Assembly (NCBI RefSeq): GCF_003097135.1
Contig: NZ_QEQL01000002.1
Coordinates: forward strand, 496,001-560,000
Origin: Pseudomonas sp. URIL14HWK12:I12
GTDB taxonomy: Bacteria; Pseudomonadota; Gammaproteobacteria; Pseudomonadales; Pseudomonadaceae
Length of the DNA stretch: 64,000 bases
Direction: 5' to 3'
Below are positions 8,910 to 19,630 of this stretch, one piece after another; the stretch's first letter is position 1; the number at the start of each line of letters is the position of its first letter. A program made the position numbers and the translations under genes. The notes below the pieces were generated by a model. That model saw only the letters and a list, made by a program, of their open reading frames with translations. It was not told where the DNA came from and did not search any database.

Positions 8910-9880
8910 TCGAGGTCATCAAGCCGGGCCTGGCGACGTCCGTCCAGGACATGGGGCGCGAAGGGTACTACCACCTGGGCATTCCGCCGGGCGGTGCGCT
9001 GGATCAATACGCCTTGCGGGCGGCCAACCTGCTGGTGGGCAACCCTGAAGGCGCCGCGGCCCTTGAGTGCACACTGGTGGGCCCGGAGCTGGTATTCGAG
9101 ACGGATGCGCTGGTCGCGGTGTGTGGGGCGAACATGACGCCGAAGCTCGACGGGGTCGCGCAACACCACAGCACGGCGTTCGAGGTGCGGGCCGGGCAAG
9201 TGCTGCAGTTCGACTTTCCCCGTGGCGGTGCGCGAGCCTACCTGGCGCTGGCCGGAGGCATCGAGGTGCCCGAGGTGCTGGGCAGCCGTTCGACCTACGC
9301 CCTCGGTGCGTTGGGTGGCTACCAGGGCCGCAAGCTGCTGGCCGGTGATCGGCTGGCGCTGGGGGCGGCCAGCGGCCGTAGCCAGGCGGGGGCTAGCCTG
9401 CCTATGGCGCTGCGCCAGTCACTCGGCGGCGAGGTGACCTTGCGTGTGGTGCCGGGCCTTTACCACGAGCGCTTGACCGCAGAAGCGGCGGTCGGTTTTT
9501 TCGAAGACACCTGGGCCGTGGGCTCAGAGGCCGACCGCATCGGCTACCGCTTCAAGGGCGGCAACCCGCTGGCGTTCAAGCCGCGCGAGCAGCCTTTTGG
9601 TGCCGGCTCCGACCCGTCCAACATCGTCGACAGCTGCTACCCGATCGGGTCGATCCAGGTGCCGGCGGGGCTTGAGCCGATCGTGCTGCACCGTGATGCG
9701 GTGTCTGGCGGTGGCTACGCGATGATCGGTACGGTCATCAGCGCCGACCTCGACCTGATCGGCCAGATGCAACCCAACCAGAAGGCGCGCTTTGTGCCGG
9801 TGACGCTGGAGCAGGCGCTGGAGGCTCGCCAGGCCTACAAGAAGCGGCTTGCCTGCCTGAACCGGTTGTTCGGCACCTGA
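8906..9880 (+). CDS. pxpC: 5-oxoprolinase subunit PxpC (KipA-like)
   Basis: 324 residues, the carboxyltransferase subdomain 2/biotin-dependent carboxylase-like partner that completes 5-oxoprolinase. It starts with the family's typical MIEVIKPGLATSVQDMGREG; further conserved stretches are GIPPGGALDQYALRAANLLVGN near residue 25 and NIVDSCYPIGSIQVPAGLEPIVLHRDAVSGGGYA (split) near 240-270. The ATG overlaps the pxpB stop by 4 bp. It converges on the BCCT carrier gene with 41 bp between stops; that gap holds a GC hairpin at 9892-9911 without a T-run. Confidence 0.91.
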   Translation: MIEVIKPGLATSVQDMGREGYYHLGIPPGGALDQYALRAANLLVGNPEGAAALECTLVGPELVFETDALVAVCGANMTPKLDGVAQHHSTAFEVRAGQVLQFDFPRGGARAYLALAGGIEVPEVLGSRSTYALGALGGYQGRKLLAGDRLALGAASGRSQAGASLPMALRQSLGGEVTLRVVPGLYHERLTAEAAVGFFEDTWAVGSEADRIGYRFKGGNPLAFKPREQPFGAGSDPSNIVDSCYPIGSIQVPAGLEPIVLHRDAVSGGGYAMIGTVISADLDLIGQMQPNQKARFVPVTLEQALEARQAYKKRLACLNRLFGT

Positions 9881-9921
9881 TACGGCCAGCTTGGGCGGGT
9901 TGGCTGCCGCCCAGGCCCGCT

Positions 9922-11547
9922 TCAGGCGCTGCGGCGTTGTGGCAGCGCCGGGTGGGCCGTGGCGTGCGCATCGCGCTCAGCCCTGAACCGCTCGAACTGC
10001 TCCTGCTCGTGGGCGGTGTCATCGCGCATGGCTGTGTACAAGCCCCACATGAACACGGCGAGCACCACGGAAAACGGCAGCCCGGCGAGCACCACCATGG
10101 TCTGCATCGCCTCGAAGTTGCCCGCGAATAACAACCCCACCGTCACCAGGGTGATCAGTGCAGACCAGAAGATTCTCAGCCAGTGGGGCGCGTCTTCGTC
10201 GACTTCGCCGCCGACGCACGAGAGGTTGGCCATCATCACAGCGCCGGAGTCAGCCGGGGTGAGGAACAGCACGAACCCCACGAACACCGCCACGCCCACC
10301 ACCAGCTTGGCGGCGGGGAAATACTCCAGCAGTTGGTAGATCGACATCGAAGGCTCCGCCAGTGCCGTTTGCCCCAACTGCGCGGCGCCGTGGTTCATCA
10401 CCAGGTCCAGGGCGGTGTTGCCGAATATCGACAACCACGCCAAGGTAAAGCCCAAGGGGATCAACAGCACGCCCCAGACCACTTCGCGCACCGTGCGGCC
10501 ACGGGAAATGCGCGCAATGAACATGCCCACGAACGGGCCCCAGGAAATCCACCAGGCCCAGTAGAACACGGTCCACAGCCCTAACCAGCGCTCAGCCTTG
10601 GCCGGGGCCGGCTGGTAGGCGTAGAGGTCGAAGGTCTTGAGCACGATGCCGTTGAGGTAATCGCCCAGGTTTTGCACCAAGCCGTTGATCAGATGCAGGG
10701 TCGGGCCGAAGAACAGCACGAATAGCAGCAGGCCGCTGAACAGCACGATGTTCAGGTTCGACAGCCGGCGGATGCCGTTCTCGACCCCGGAGACCGCAGC
10801 GATCGTGGCCACGGTGCTCATGACCAGGATTACCAGCAGCAGGTTGGCCTGGCTGTGTTGCCAACCAAACAGATACTCCAGCCCCGACGACACCTGCAGT
10901 GCGCCGATGCCCAGGTTGGTAACCAGGCCGAGAAGGGTGACGAACATGCCGAACACGTCCACCGCGTTGCCCGCCCAACCCTGCACCCAGCGCTGCTTCA
11001 TCAAGGGGTACAGCGCCGAGCGCAGTGCCAGTGGCTGGCCGTTGCGGTAGGCAAAATAACCCACTGCCAGGCCCACCAGCGCATAGATCGCCCACCCATG
11101 CAGGCCCCAATGCAAAAAGCTCAGTTGCAACGCCTGGCGCGCGGCCTCGAGGCTCTGCGGCGTGCCTTGGGGCGGGTTGTAGAAATGGTCGAGCGGCTCG
11201 GATGCACCGAAATACAGAAGCGAGATGCCGATACCGGAAGAGAACAGCATGCCGGCCCAGGCGCCGTAGCTGAAATCGGGCCGGTCATTGGGGCCCCCCA
11301 GCTTGAGCTTGCCGAACGAAGAGAAGGCCAGCGCGATCACGAAGACCAGATAGGCACCGATCATCAGCATGTAGTACCAGCCGAAGGTCAGCGACAGCCA
11401 GGTCTGGGCAGCGCCTAGCCAGCGACCTGCGCGGTCAGGGGTGGCGATCAGCACAGCGGTGAGTACCAGGATCAGTGTGGCTGTGGTGTAGAACACCGAG
11501 CGGTTGAGCCGAACCGGTGCCGGCGGTTTGAGGGAGACAGAACTCAT
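9922..11547 (-). CDS. BCCT-family carrier (choline/betaine/carnitine type)
   Basis: 541 residues with about twelve membrane segments. The BCCT signature lies in helices 8-9 (FYWAWWISWGPFVGMFIARI near residue 335). The cytoplasmic ends are short, so it lacks the long regulatory C-terminal tail of osmosensing BetT/BetP proteins. The position, divergent from betB-betA across 265 bp with a BetI-like palindrome in between, suggests choline uptake for the Bet pathway, but betaine or carnitine cannot be excluded from sequence alone. The C-terminus is charged (EQEQFERFRAERDAHATAH) and may be a short coiled segment. Confidence 0.85.
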   Translation of the reverse strand: MSSVSLKPPAPVRLNRSVFYTTATLILVLTAVLIATPDRAGRWLGAAQTWLSLTFGWYYMLMIGAYLVFVIALAFSSFGKLKLGGPNDRPDFSYGAWAGMLFSSGIGISLLYFGASEPLDHFYNPPQGTPQSLEAARQALQLSFLHWGLHGWAIYALVGLAVGYFAYRNGQPLALRSALYPLMKQRWVQGWAGNAVDVFGMFVTLLGLVTNLGIGALQVSSGLEYLFGWQHSQANLLLVILVMSTVATIAAVSGVENGIRRLSNLNIVLFSGLLLFVLFFGPTLHLINGLVQNLGDYLNGIVLKTFDLYAYQPAPAKAERWLGLWTVFYWAWWISWGPFVGMFIARISRGRTVREVVWGVLLIPLGFTLAWLSIFGNTALDLVMNHGAAQLGQTALAEPSMSIYQLLEYFPAAKLVVGVAVFVGFVLFLTPADSGAVMMANLSCVGGEVDEDAPHWLRIFWSALITLVTVGLLFAGNFEAMQTMVVLAGLPFSVVLAVFMWGLYTAMRDDTAHEQEQFERFRAERDAHATAHPALPQRRSA

Positions 11548-11714
11548 TGCACGAAGGCTCCAGGCAGAGCAAGGGGTAGTGGGCGCAGGTTGTTGTCACG
11601 GTCTTTGAAGCGCCGTTTTTCGCCGCAGGGCCTTTAAAGGCCTCTAGTGCGCCCACTTTGCAGACATTTCAGCCGTCAGGTGTGGCGCTTTGTCGCAGAG
11701 CTTAGCGATTGTTG

Positions 11715-11728
11715 ATTGATCGTTCAAT
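11715..11728. promoter_or_regulatory. Putative BetI-type operator between the BCCT gene and betB
   Basis: ATTGA-TCGT-TCAAT is a perfect 5-bp inverted repeat with a 4-bp centre, inside an AT-rich patch 85 bp upstream of the betB ATG. BetI, the choline-responsive TetR-family repressor, is known to bind sites of the ATTGA...TCAAT type in bet promoters. The assignment is by resemblance only. The whole divergent region is 11548-11812, and no regulator gene fits in it. Confidence 0.55.
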
Positions 11729-11812
11729 ATAAAACAAATACTCTGTAGGCAATCCGGGCACGGCGCCCTGCCGGCCAGCCCGTCATCACATTCACACCTT
11801 CGCGAGGGATTT

Positions 11813-13285
<1,473 letters not shown>

Positions 13286-13334
13286 ACGGTATGGGTGACG
13301 GCACCGCAGTGGCGGGCCGCAGGAGAGGATCATC

Positions 13335-15074
13335 ATGAAAGACTACGACTACATCATTATCGGGGCGGGTTCGGCAGGCAACGTGCTGGCCGCTCGCCTG
13401 ACCGAAGACGCCGGCGTCAGCGTGCTGCTGCTCGAAGCCGGCGGCCCTGACCACCGCCTGGACTTCCGTACCCAGATGCCGGCGGCGTTGGCCTTCCCGC
13501 TGCAGGGGCGGCGCTACAATTGGGCCTACGAGACCGACCCCGAGCCACACATGAACAACCGCCGCATGGAATGCGGGCGTGGCAAGGGCCTGGGTGGCTC
13601 CTCGCTGATCAACGGCATGTGCTACATCCGCGGCAACGCCATGGACCTCGACAACTGGGCCGCCCAGCCGGGCCTGGAAGACTGGACATACCTGGACTGC
13701 CTGCCGTATTACCGCAAGGCCGAGACCCGCGATGCCGGCCCGAACGACTGGCACGGCGGCGACGGCCCGGTGAGTGTCACCACCGCCAAGCCCGGGGTGA
13801 ACCCGTTGTTCGAGGCCATGGTGGAAGCCGGCGTGCAGGCCGGTTACCCCCGCACCGAAGACCTGAACGGCTACCAGCAGGAAGGCTTCGGCCCAATGGA
13901 CCGTACCGTGACGCCCAACGGGCGGCGCGCGAGCACCGCGCGGGGTTACCTGGACGTTGCCAAGCAGCGCGACACGCTGACCATCGTCACCCACGCCATG
14001 ACCGACCGCATTCTGTTCGAGGGCAAGCGCGCCAGCGGCGTGCGCTACCTGGTCGGCGGCCAGGCCCACGAGGCCCGTGCGCGCAAGGAAGTATTGCTGT
14101 GCGGGGGGGCCATCGCTTCGCCGCAGATCCTCCAGCGTTCGGGGGTGGGCCCGGCCGACTTGCTGCAGCAGCATGGCGTGCCAGTGGTGCACGACCTGCC
14201 GGGGGTGGGCGAAAATTTGCAGGATCACCTGGAGATGTACATTCAGTACGCCTGCACCCAGCCGGTTTCACTGTACCCCTCGCTGCTGTTGCACAACCAG
14301 CCGGCCATTGGAGCCCAATGGCTGTTCAACGGCACCGGCATTGGCGCCAGCAACCAGTTCGAGGCCGGTGGTTTCATTCGCAGCCGCCCGGAGTTCGAGT
14401 GGCCGAACATCCAGTATCACTTCCTGCCGGTGGCGATCAATTACAACGGCAGTAACGGTGTGCGCGAGCATGGTTTCCAGGCCCATGTGGGCTCCATGCG
14501 CTCGCCCAGCCGCGGCCGGGTGCAGATCAAGTCCACCGACCCGCATGAGCATCCGAGCATTCTGTTCAACTACATGTCCAGCGAGCAGGACTGGCAGGAG
14601 TTCCGCGACGCGATCCGCATTACCCGCGAGATCATCGCCCAGCCTGCGCTGGATGCATTTCGGGGTCGCGAAATCAGCCCAGGCCCTGAGGTGAGCACCG
14701 ACGAGCAGCTCGATGCCTTCGTGCGCGAGCACGCCGAAACCGCGTTCCACCCGTCCTGCTCCTGCAAGATGGGCACCGACCCGATGGCAGTGGTCGATGG
14801 CCAAGGCCGTGTTCACGGCCTCCAGGGGCTGCGTGTGGTGGATGCCTCGATCATGCCGGAGATCATCACCGGCAACCTCAACGCAACCACCATCATGCTG
14901 GCCGAGAAGATCGCCGACCGCATCCGCGGGCGCCAGCCGCTGCCGCGCAGCACGGCCAAGTACTACAAGGCCAACGGCGCTCCGGTGCGTGGCACACCGA
15001 TGCGCAAGACCGAGCACACCGCAGGGATGGACGCCCTGGCCACCCCGGCGATGGCCGAGCCGGCCCTGTCGTAA
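13335..15074 (+). CDS. betA: Choline dehydrogenase
   Basis: 579 residues, a membrane-associated FAD enzyme of the GMC oxidoreductase family that oxidises choline to betaine aldehyde and feeds BetB. The N-terminal FAD dinucleotide fold reads [18 protein letters not shown], the GMC signature is [20 protein letters not shown] near residue 80, and the active-site His lies in [16 protein letters not shown] near 470. The C-terminal [15 protein letters not shown] motif is also in place. It converges on ada with 27 bp between the coding ends. Confidence 0.95.
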   Translation: MKDYDYIIIGAGSAGNVLAARLTEDAGVSVLLLEAGGPDHRLDFRTQMPAALAFPLQGRRYNWAYETDPEPHMNNRRMECGRGKGLGGSSLINGMCYIRGNAMDLDNWAAQPGLEDWTYLDCLPYYRKAETRDAGPNDWHGGDGPVSVTTAKPGVNPLFEAMVEAGVQAGYPRTEDLNGYQQEGFGPMDRTVTPNGRRASTARGYLDVAKQRDTLTIVTHAMTDRILFEGKRASGVRYLVGGQAHEARARKEVLLCGGAIASPQILQRSGVGPADLLQQHGVPVVHDLPGVGENLQDHLEMYIQYACTQPVSLYPSLLLHNQPAIGAQWLFNGTGIGASNQFEAGGFIRSRPEFEWPNIQYHFLPVAINYNGSNGVREHGFQAHVGSMRSPSRGRVQIKSTDPHEHPSILFNYMSSEQDWQEFRDAIRITREIIAQPALDAFRGREISPGPEVSTDEQLDAFVREHAETAFHPSCSCKMGTDPMAVVDGQGRVHGLQGLRVVDASIMPEIITGNLNATTIMLAEKIADRIRGRQPLPRSTAKYYKANGAPVRGTPMRKTEHTAGMDALATPAMAEPALS

Positions 15075-15086
15075 ACCTGCTGCACT

Positions 15087-15117
15087 GGCCCCGCCCGATG
15101 CTCATCGGCGCGGGGCC
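15087..15117. terminator. GC-rich hairpin between convergent betA and ada
   Basis: GGCCCCGC at 15087-15094 pairs with GCGGGGCC at 15110-15117, separated by 15 bases. It lies just after the betA stop and covers the last codons of ada, where a shared end for two convergent transcripts would be expected. There is no clear T-run on either side, so intrinsic termination is only a suggestion. Confidence 0.35.
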
Positions 15118-16190
15118 TGCTCTCGTTGCAGTAGCGTGCGCTTACGCTCCACACCCCAGCGGTAACCCGACAGCGAGCCATCGCTGCGCACCACCCGGTG
15201 GCAGGGGATGGCCACTGCTAGCCTGTTCGCCCCGCAGGCGTTGGCCACGGCGCGCACTGCACCGGCCATGCCGATGCGCTCGGCGATGTCGGTGTAGGTT
15301 ACGGTCGAGCCAAAGGGCACCTCCCGCAGCGCTTGCCACACCTGCTGCTGAAACACCGTCCCGCGGATATCCAGCGGCAAGGCCAGGGCCGTGCCGGGAG
15401 ACTCCACGAAGCCCACCACCTCGGCTACCCGCCTTTCGAAATCAGCGTCGTTGCCTATGAGGTTGGCGTTGGGAAACTGGTCCTGGAACTGTTCGACCAG
15501 CGCGTTGGGGTCGTCACCCAGCGAGATGGCGCATATCCCCTTGGCGCTTTCCGCCACCAGGATTGCACCCAGTGCGCTGGCGCCCACGGCGAAGCGGATA
15601 TCGGTGTCGGTACCGCCGGCCCGAAATTGCGTTGGCTTCATACCGAGGATTTTCTGCGACGCTTCGTAAAACCGGCTGTGGGAGTTGTAGCCGGCATCAT
15701 AAACGGCCTCGGTGACGGTTCGCGATTGCGCCAACTGCTCTCTTACCCGGGCGTGCAGCGAGGCGCTGGCGTAGGCTTTTGGCGTAAGGCCGGCAACCTT
15801 CTTGAAGATGCGATGAAAATGAAAGGGGCTCATGCCCGCCTGCTCGGCCAGCCCGTTCAGGCTGGGCATTTGCTCAGCGGCCTGGATCAGCCGGCAGGCC
15901 TCTGCCACCACCTGCGTGTGCCTGGCTGCGACGACCTGGGGCGCGGCGCCGGCGCGCCGAGAGCGCCGGTAGCCCGCCGCCTCGGCTTGCGCTGCATTGT
16001 CGAAGAACACCACGTTTTCCGGCCGGGGCAACTTGGTCGGGCTGTGAGCGCTGCCATACACGCCAGTGGTGACGACGCCGTAGACGAACTCGGCCTCGGC
16101 CGGCGCCGTGCGGCTGATGAGCATCTGCCAGCGAGGGTCGTCTTCGGTTTCGCACCGCTGCCCGGCCGGGGCCCGTTCGATACTGTCCAT
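15102..16190 (-). CDS. ada: Ada-type O6-alkylguanine-DNA alkyltransferase/AraC-like regulator with a cysteine-less N-terminal domain
   Basis: 362 residues from ATG 16190; the frame extends upstream but MDSIERAP aligns with the Ada start. Layout: N-terminal Ada domain (about 15-85), AraC-type HTH (about 95-190, MSPFHFHRIFKKVAGLTPKAY) and alkyltransferase domain (about 200-362) with the active cysteine in AIPCHRVVR near residue 330 and the GSLSGYRWG motif. The C-terminal repair site is intact. All four zinc cysteines of the N-terminal domain, including the methylphosphotriester acceptor, are replaced: Cys38, 42, 69 and 72 of E. coli Ada correspond to Gly46, Ser50, Ser77 and Ala80 with identical spacing. 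The methylation switch that makes E. coli Ada an activator should therefore not operate, while base repair may remain. Confidence 0.9.
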   Translation of the reverse strand: MDSIERAPAGQRCETEDDPRWQMLISRTAPAEAEFVYGVVTTGVYGSAHSPTKLPRPENVVFFDNAAQAEAAGYRRSRRAGAAPQVVAARHTQVVAEACRLIQAAEQMPSLNGLAEQAGMSPFHFHRIFKKVAGLTPKAYASASLHARVREQLAQSRTVTEAVYDAGYNSHSRFYEASQKILGMKPTQFRAGGTDTDIRFAVGASALGAILVAESAKGICAISLGDDPNALVEQFQDQFPNANLIGNDADFERRVAEVVGFVESPGTALALPLDIRGTVFQQQVWQALREVPFGSTVTYTDIAERIGMAGAVRAVANACGANRLAVAIPCHRVVRSDGSLSGYRWGVERKRTLLQREQAPRR

Positions 16191-16328
16191 GGCTGCGCCT
16201 CGTTCTGTGAATGATGCAAGGCTAACGCTGCAGGGCAGCCTTACCAATCCGAGTCTTGCTCTCATATCTTCAATCGATCAAGCAAGGCTGGCACAGCCGG
16301 GGCCTAAAGGGCGAGCACCGGCCAGTGG

Positions 16329-16700
16329 CTAACCCACCCTTACCTCGACGTCACCTTCTCTCAGCCGCGCCCGCCATACCTTCAGCCGTTCAGTTGGTGC
16401 TTCCACACACACGCCATCCTCCAGACCGAAATGCTGTTTGTACAACGGCGCGGCCACGACCAGTTTCCCCGCCAGGTTGCCGATCAGCCCGCGGCCGATA
16501 ACGTTGGCCCCTGACCGGGGATCACGGTTTTCCAGCGCGAAAACCTGGCCATCGCCCTGTTCGCCCGGCAGGTAGAACAAGGCAATCTGAGCGCCGTCGA
16601 GCAGGGCGACAACGCCTGAGTGGGCGACCAGGTCATCGCGGCCGCACACTTTGTTCCAACGGGTATCGCTATCGGCCGCCTGTGCATTGGTGCCATTCAT
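16329..16700 (-). CDS. nirD: Assimilatory nitrite reductase small subunit
   Basis: 123 residues from ATG 16700, whose first base is shared with the nirB stop (TGATG), so translation is coupled. NirD has a Rieske-like fold without the cluster ligands; the stretch ALENRDPRSGANVIGRGLIG and the C-terminal APLYKQHFGLEDGVCVE are typical. It works with NirB in reducing nitrite to ammonium. The 138 bp downstream, before ada, hold only a weak GGCT...AGCC hairpin and no clear terminator. Confidence 0.93.
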   Translation of the reverse strand: MNGTNAQAADSDTRWNKVCGRDDLVAHSGVVALLDGAQIALFYLPGEQGDGQVFALENRDPRSGANVIGRGLIGNLAGKLVVAAPLYKQHFGLEDGVCVEAPTERLKVWRARLREGDVEVRVG

Positions 16701-19252
16701 CACACCACCTCCGTTATGTTGATCAGGTCCAGTTCTTCGGCACGCGCCGGCCGCCGCTGGCCGCGCTCCTTGATGAAGCGAACGTCCGGGTCCGCGCCGC
16801 TGGCGTTGACGAAGGTGCGGAAGCGCTTGAGCTTTTCCGGGTCGCCCAAGGCGTTGGCCCACTCGCATTCATAGCGATCGACCACCAGTTGCATCTGCGC
16901 CTCGAGTTCGGCTGCAAGGCCCAGGCTGTCGTCGATGATGACGGCTTTGAGGTAGTCCAGGCCCCCTTCGAGGCTTTCGCGCCACACCGAGGTGCGCTGC
17001 AGCTTGTCGGCGGTGCGGATGTACAGCATCAGGAAACGGTCGATGTAGCGAATAAGGGTTTCGTCGTCCAGGTCGGTGGCCAGCAGCTCGGCGTGGCGCG
17101 GGCGCATGCCGCCGTTGCCGCTGATGTAGAGGTTCCAGCCCTTTTCCGTGGCGATCACGCCCACGTCCTTGCTCTGCGCCTCGGCGCACTCGCGGGTACA
17201 GCCGGACACGGCGAATTTGAGTTTGTGCGGCGAGCGCAGCCCTTTGTAGCGGTTCTCGATGTGCAGGGCCATTTGCACGCTGTCCTGCACGCCATAGCGG
17301 CACCAGGTGTTGCCGACGCAGCTTTTCACGGTGCGGGTGGACTTGCCGTAGGCATGCCCGGTTTCAAAGCCGGCCGCGATCAGCTCGGCCCAGATGTCCG
17401 GCAGCTCATGCAGCTGGGCGCCGAACAGGTCGATACGCTGGCCGCCGGTGATCTTGGTGTATAGGTCATACTTCTTGGCCACCGCGCCGATAGCGATCAA
17501 CCCCTCCGGAGTGATTTCGCCTGCGGGAATGCGCGGCACTACCGAGTAGGTGCCGTTCTTCTGCATGTTGGCCATGAAGGTATCGTTGGTGTCCTGCAGC
17601 GGCACCAGCCACGGCTCCATGATCGGCCGGTTCCAGCACGAGGCGAGAATCGAGCCCACCGCCGGCTTGCAAATGTCGCAGCCCAGGTGGCCCTTGCCAT
17701 GGCGCGCCAGCAGTTCGTCGAAGGTTTCAATGCCTTCCACGCGCACCAGCGAGTACAGCTCCTGGCGAGTAAAGGCGAAGTGCTCGCACAGGCTTTTGTC
17801 GACCGTCACACCGCGCGCGATCAATTCATGCTCGAACACTTGCTTGAGCAGCCCCGCGCACCCGCCACAACCGGTGCCGGCCTTGGTCTGCTGCTTGATC
17901 CCGGCCAGGTCGCTGCACCCGGCGTCGATCGCGCAGCAGATCGCACCCTTGCTGACGTTGTGGCAGGAGCAGACGGTGGCGGTGGCTGGCAGTGCATCCA
18001 CGCCCAGGCTTGGCGCCGCTTCGCCCTGGGGCAGGATCAACGACGAAGGATCGGCAGGCAGCGCGATGCCGTTCTGGATGTACTGCAGCAGCGTGTCGTA
18101 ATAGCTGTTGTCGCCCACCAGCACTGCACCGAGGGCCCGTTTGCCGTCGGCCGATACCACCAGGCGGCGGTAGCTGGCGGTGGCTTCGTCGATGAAACGG
18201 TAGCTGCGAGCGCCAGCCGTGACGCCCTGGGCATCGCCGATGGAGCCGACGTCGACACCCAGCAGCTTGAGCTTGGTGGACATATCGGCACCCAGAAAGG
18301 GTATGCCGTCGCGTTGGCACAGCTGCGCGGCGACGTTGCGCGCCATCTGATAACCCGGCGCTACCAGCCCGAAGACGCTGCCGTTCCAGGCGGCACACTC
18401 ACCGATGGCATGGATATGCGGGTCGCTGCTGCGGCAGTCGCTGTCGATGGCGATACCGCCCCGGGCCCCGAGTTCCAGCCCGCAGGCTCGGGCCAGGCCG
18501 TCGTGGGGGCGAATACCGGCCGAGAACACCACCAGGTCGGTTTCCAGGCATTGATCGCCTGCGAAATTCATGCGGAAACGGTAATGCTCACCGGGGGTGA
18601 TCGATTCGGTGCTTCGGCCCAGGTGTACCTGAACGCCCAAGGCTTCGATACGCGCCTTGAGCGCCACGCCGCCGGCTTCATCCAATTGCACCGGCATCAG
18701 CCGGGGCGCGAACTCCACCACATGGGCTTCCAGGCCCAGGCTGCGCAGCGCATTGGCCGCTTCAAGCCCTAACAGCCCGCCGCCCACCACCACACCGCGC
18801 CGGGCGTTCGCGGCGGCAGCGCGGATCGTGTCCAGATCGGCCAAGGTACGGTAGACCAGCCGCGAATCCCCAGCCGCACCTTCGATGGGCGGCACGAAGG
18901 GATAGGAGCCGGTGGCCATGACCAGATGGGTATAGGCGAGCGAACCGTTTGCGGTGATCACCTGCTTGCCGGCCCGGTCGATCTCCAGCACTGCGGTGCC
19001 CAGGTGCAAGGTCACCCCTGGCTGCTGGTAGAGCGCCGCCTCACCTAGGGCCAGGGATTCGGCATCACGGCCTGTGAAGTATTCGGACAGGTGCACACGA
19101 TCGTAGGCGCGCAGCGGTTCTTCGCTGAACACATGAATGTGGTAGCGGCTCAATGCCCCGTTTTCCACCAATTGCTCCACGCAATGGTGGCCGACCATGC
19201 CGTTGCCGATGATCACGAGGGTTTGCAGATCACTTGCCAGTTCGCTGTTCAT
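16700..19252 (-). CDS. nirB: Assimilatory NAD(P)H nitrite reductase large subunit
   Basis: 850 residues. The cytoplasmic enzyme reduces nitrite to ammonium with six electrons from NAD(P)H. N-terminal FAD/NAD(P)-dependent reductase (residues 10-400, VIIGNGMVGHHCVEQL and VVVGGGLLGLEAANALRSL), a BFD-like [2Fe-2S] domain near 425-475 (CSCHNVSKG...GTGCGGC), then the siroheme/[4Fe-4S] part with CVGNTWC and SGCTRECAEA supplying the four cluster cysteines near residues 640-685. Siroheme would be supplied through the SUMT gene at 29100. Expression is probably set by the sigma54-type promoter at 19457-19472 and the leader attenuator just upstream. Confidence 0.95.
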   Translation of the reverse strand: MNSELASDLQTLVIIGNGMVGHHCVEQLVENGALSRYHIHVFSEEPLRAYDRVHLSEYFTGRDAESLALGEAALYQQPGVTLHLGTAVLEIDRAGKQVITANGSLAYTHLVMATGSYPFVPPIEGAAGDSRLVYRTLADLDTIRAAAANARRGVVVGGGLLGLEAANALRSLGLEAHVVEFAPRLMPVQLDEAGGVALKARIEALGVQVHLGRSTESITPGEHYRFRMNFAGDQCLETDLVVFSAGIRPHDGLARACGLELGARGGIAIDSDCRSSDPHIHAIGECAAWNGSVFGLVAPGYQMARNVAAQLCQRDGIPFLGADMSTKLKLLGVDVGSIGDAQGVTAGARSYRFIDEATASYRRLVVSADGKRALGAVLVGDNSYYDTLLQYIQNGIALPADPSSLILPQGEAAPSLGVDALPATATVCSCHNVSKGAICCAIDAGCSDLAGIKQQTKAGTGCGGCAGLLKQVFEHELIARGVTVDKSLCEHFAFTRQELYSLVRVEGIETFDELLARHGKGHLGCDICKPAVGSILASCWNRPIMEPWLVPLQDTNDTFMANMQKNGTYSVVPRIPAGEITPEGLIAIGAVAKKYDLYTKITGGQRIDLFGAQLHELPDIWAELIAAGFETGHAYGKSTRTVKSCVGNTWCRYGVQDSVQMALHIENRYKGLRSPHKLKFAVSGCTRECAEAQSKDVGVIATEKGWNLYISGNGGMRPRHAELLATDLDDETLIRYIDRFLMLYIRTADKLQRTSVWRESLEGGLDYLKAVIIDDSLGLAAELEAQMQLVVDRYECEWANALGDPEKLKRFRTFVNASGADPDVRFIKERGQRRPARAEELDLINITEVV

Positions 19253-19290
19253 GGGAGTACCTCTCAGAGCCGATCCGGTTGTTTCGAAGC

Positions 19291-19326
19291 AAAAAAAAGC
19301 GCCTGGAACCAGAAGGTCCCAGGCGC
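19291..19326 (-). terminator. Leader terminator of nirBD
   Basis: On the minus strand GCGCCTGGGACC and GGTTCCAGGCGC form a 12-bp stem (one G-T pair) closed by TTCT and followed by eight T residues. It is a very strong intrinsic terminator lying 38 bp upstream of the nirB ATG, so it sits inside the transcript leader and must be bypassed for expression. Its 5' arm overlaps the second hexaloop hairpin at 19320-19335. Confidence 0.85.
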
Positions 19327-19412
19327 CTTTGCCTGTTCTTGCTGCCGGCCCATGGGCCTGACGCAGTCGTTGTCACCTGGGCCATCAGGGGCCAAACGAT
19401 CGCCGTTGATCG
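19320..19412 (-). promoter_or_regulatory. NasT (ANTAR) two-hairpin leader element of nirBD
   Basis: First hairpin 19397-19412: CGATC-AACGGC-GATCG. Second hairpin 19320-19335: CAGGC-AAAGGC-GCCTG. Both have 5-bp stems and six-base loops with A at position 1 and G at position 4, the motif known to be bound by ANTAR antiterminators. The second hairpin uses bases needed for the 5' arm of the leader terminator, so the two structures exclude each other. The linker between the hairpins is 61 bases, the longest of the three leaders in this locus. NasT encoded at 25216 is the expected ligand. Confidence 0.82.
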
Positions 19413-19456
19413 ACAAGGTAGCCCGCTGGCACGGTGCAGCGGGCAGACCAAGCCTA

Positions 19457-19472
19457 TGCAGCGGTTGTGCCA
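19457..19472 (-). promoter_or_regulatory. Sigma54-type promoter of nirBD
   Basis: The minus strand reads TGGCACAACCGCTGCA: a perfect -24 TGGCAC and a -12 CTGCA at the correct spacing (consensus TGGCACG-N4-TTGCW). The predicted start is about 19446, giving a leader of roughly 195 bases that contains both hexaloop hairpins and the terminator. NtrC with sigma54 control is the norm for nitrate assimilation in pseudomonads. The region 19253-19840 holds no gene, only these two divergent leaders and promoters. Confidence 0.65.
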
Positions 19473-19630
19473 CAACCGTGCGGGGCTGCTTGAAAGGCCC
19501 GGCGCTCAAGGCGTGCACGCAATGCTGGCCCCTGCAGTATGACGACCTGCGCGCGCCAGGACGGTGCAAAACGGCGCCGCGCCGCCCCAGGGAGAGGCGC
19601 CCTTGGTGTGTAGCTTCTGCACCGTTTGCC

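Noticed and set aside
19425..19440. TGGCACGGTGCAGC on the plus strand as a sigma54 promoter
   Set aside because: The -24 part fits, but the -12 TTGC is missing at the right distance; the sites at 19457-19472 (minus) and 19688-19704 (plus) are much better.
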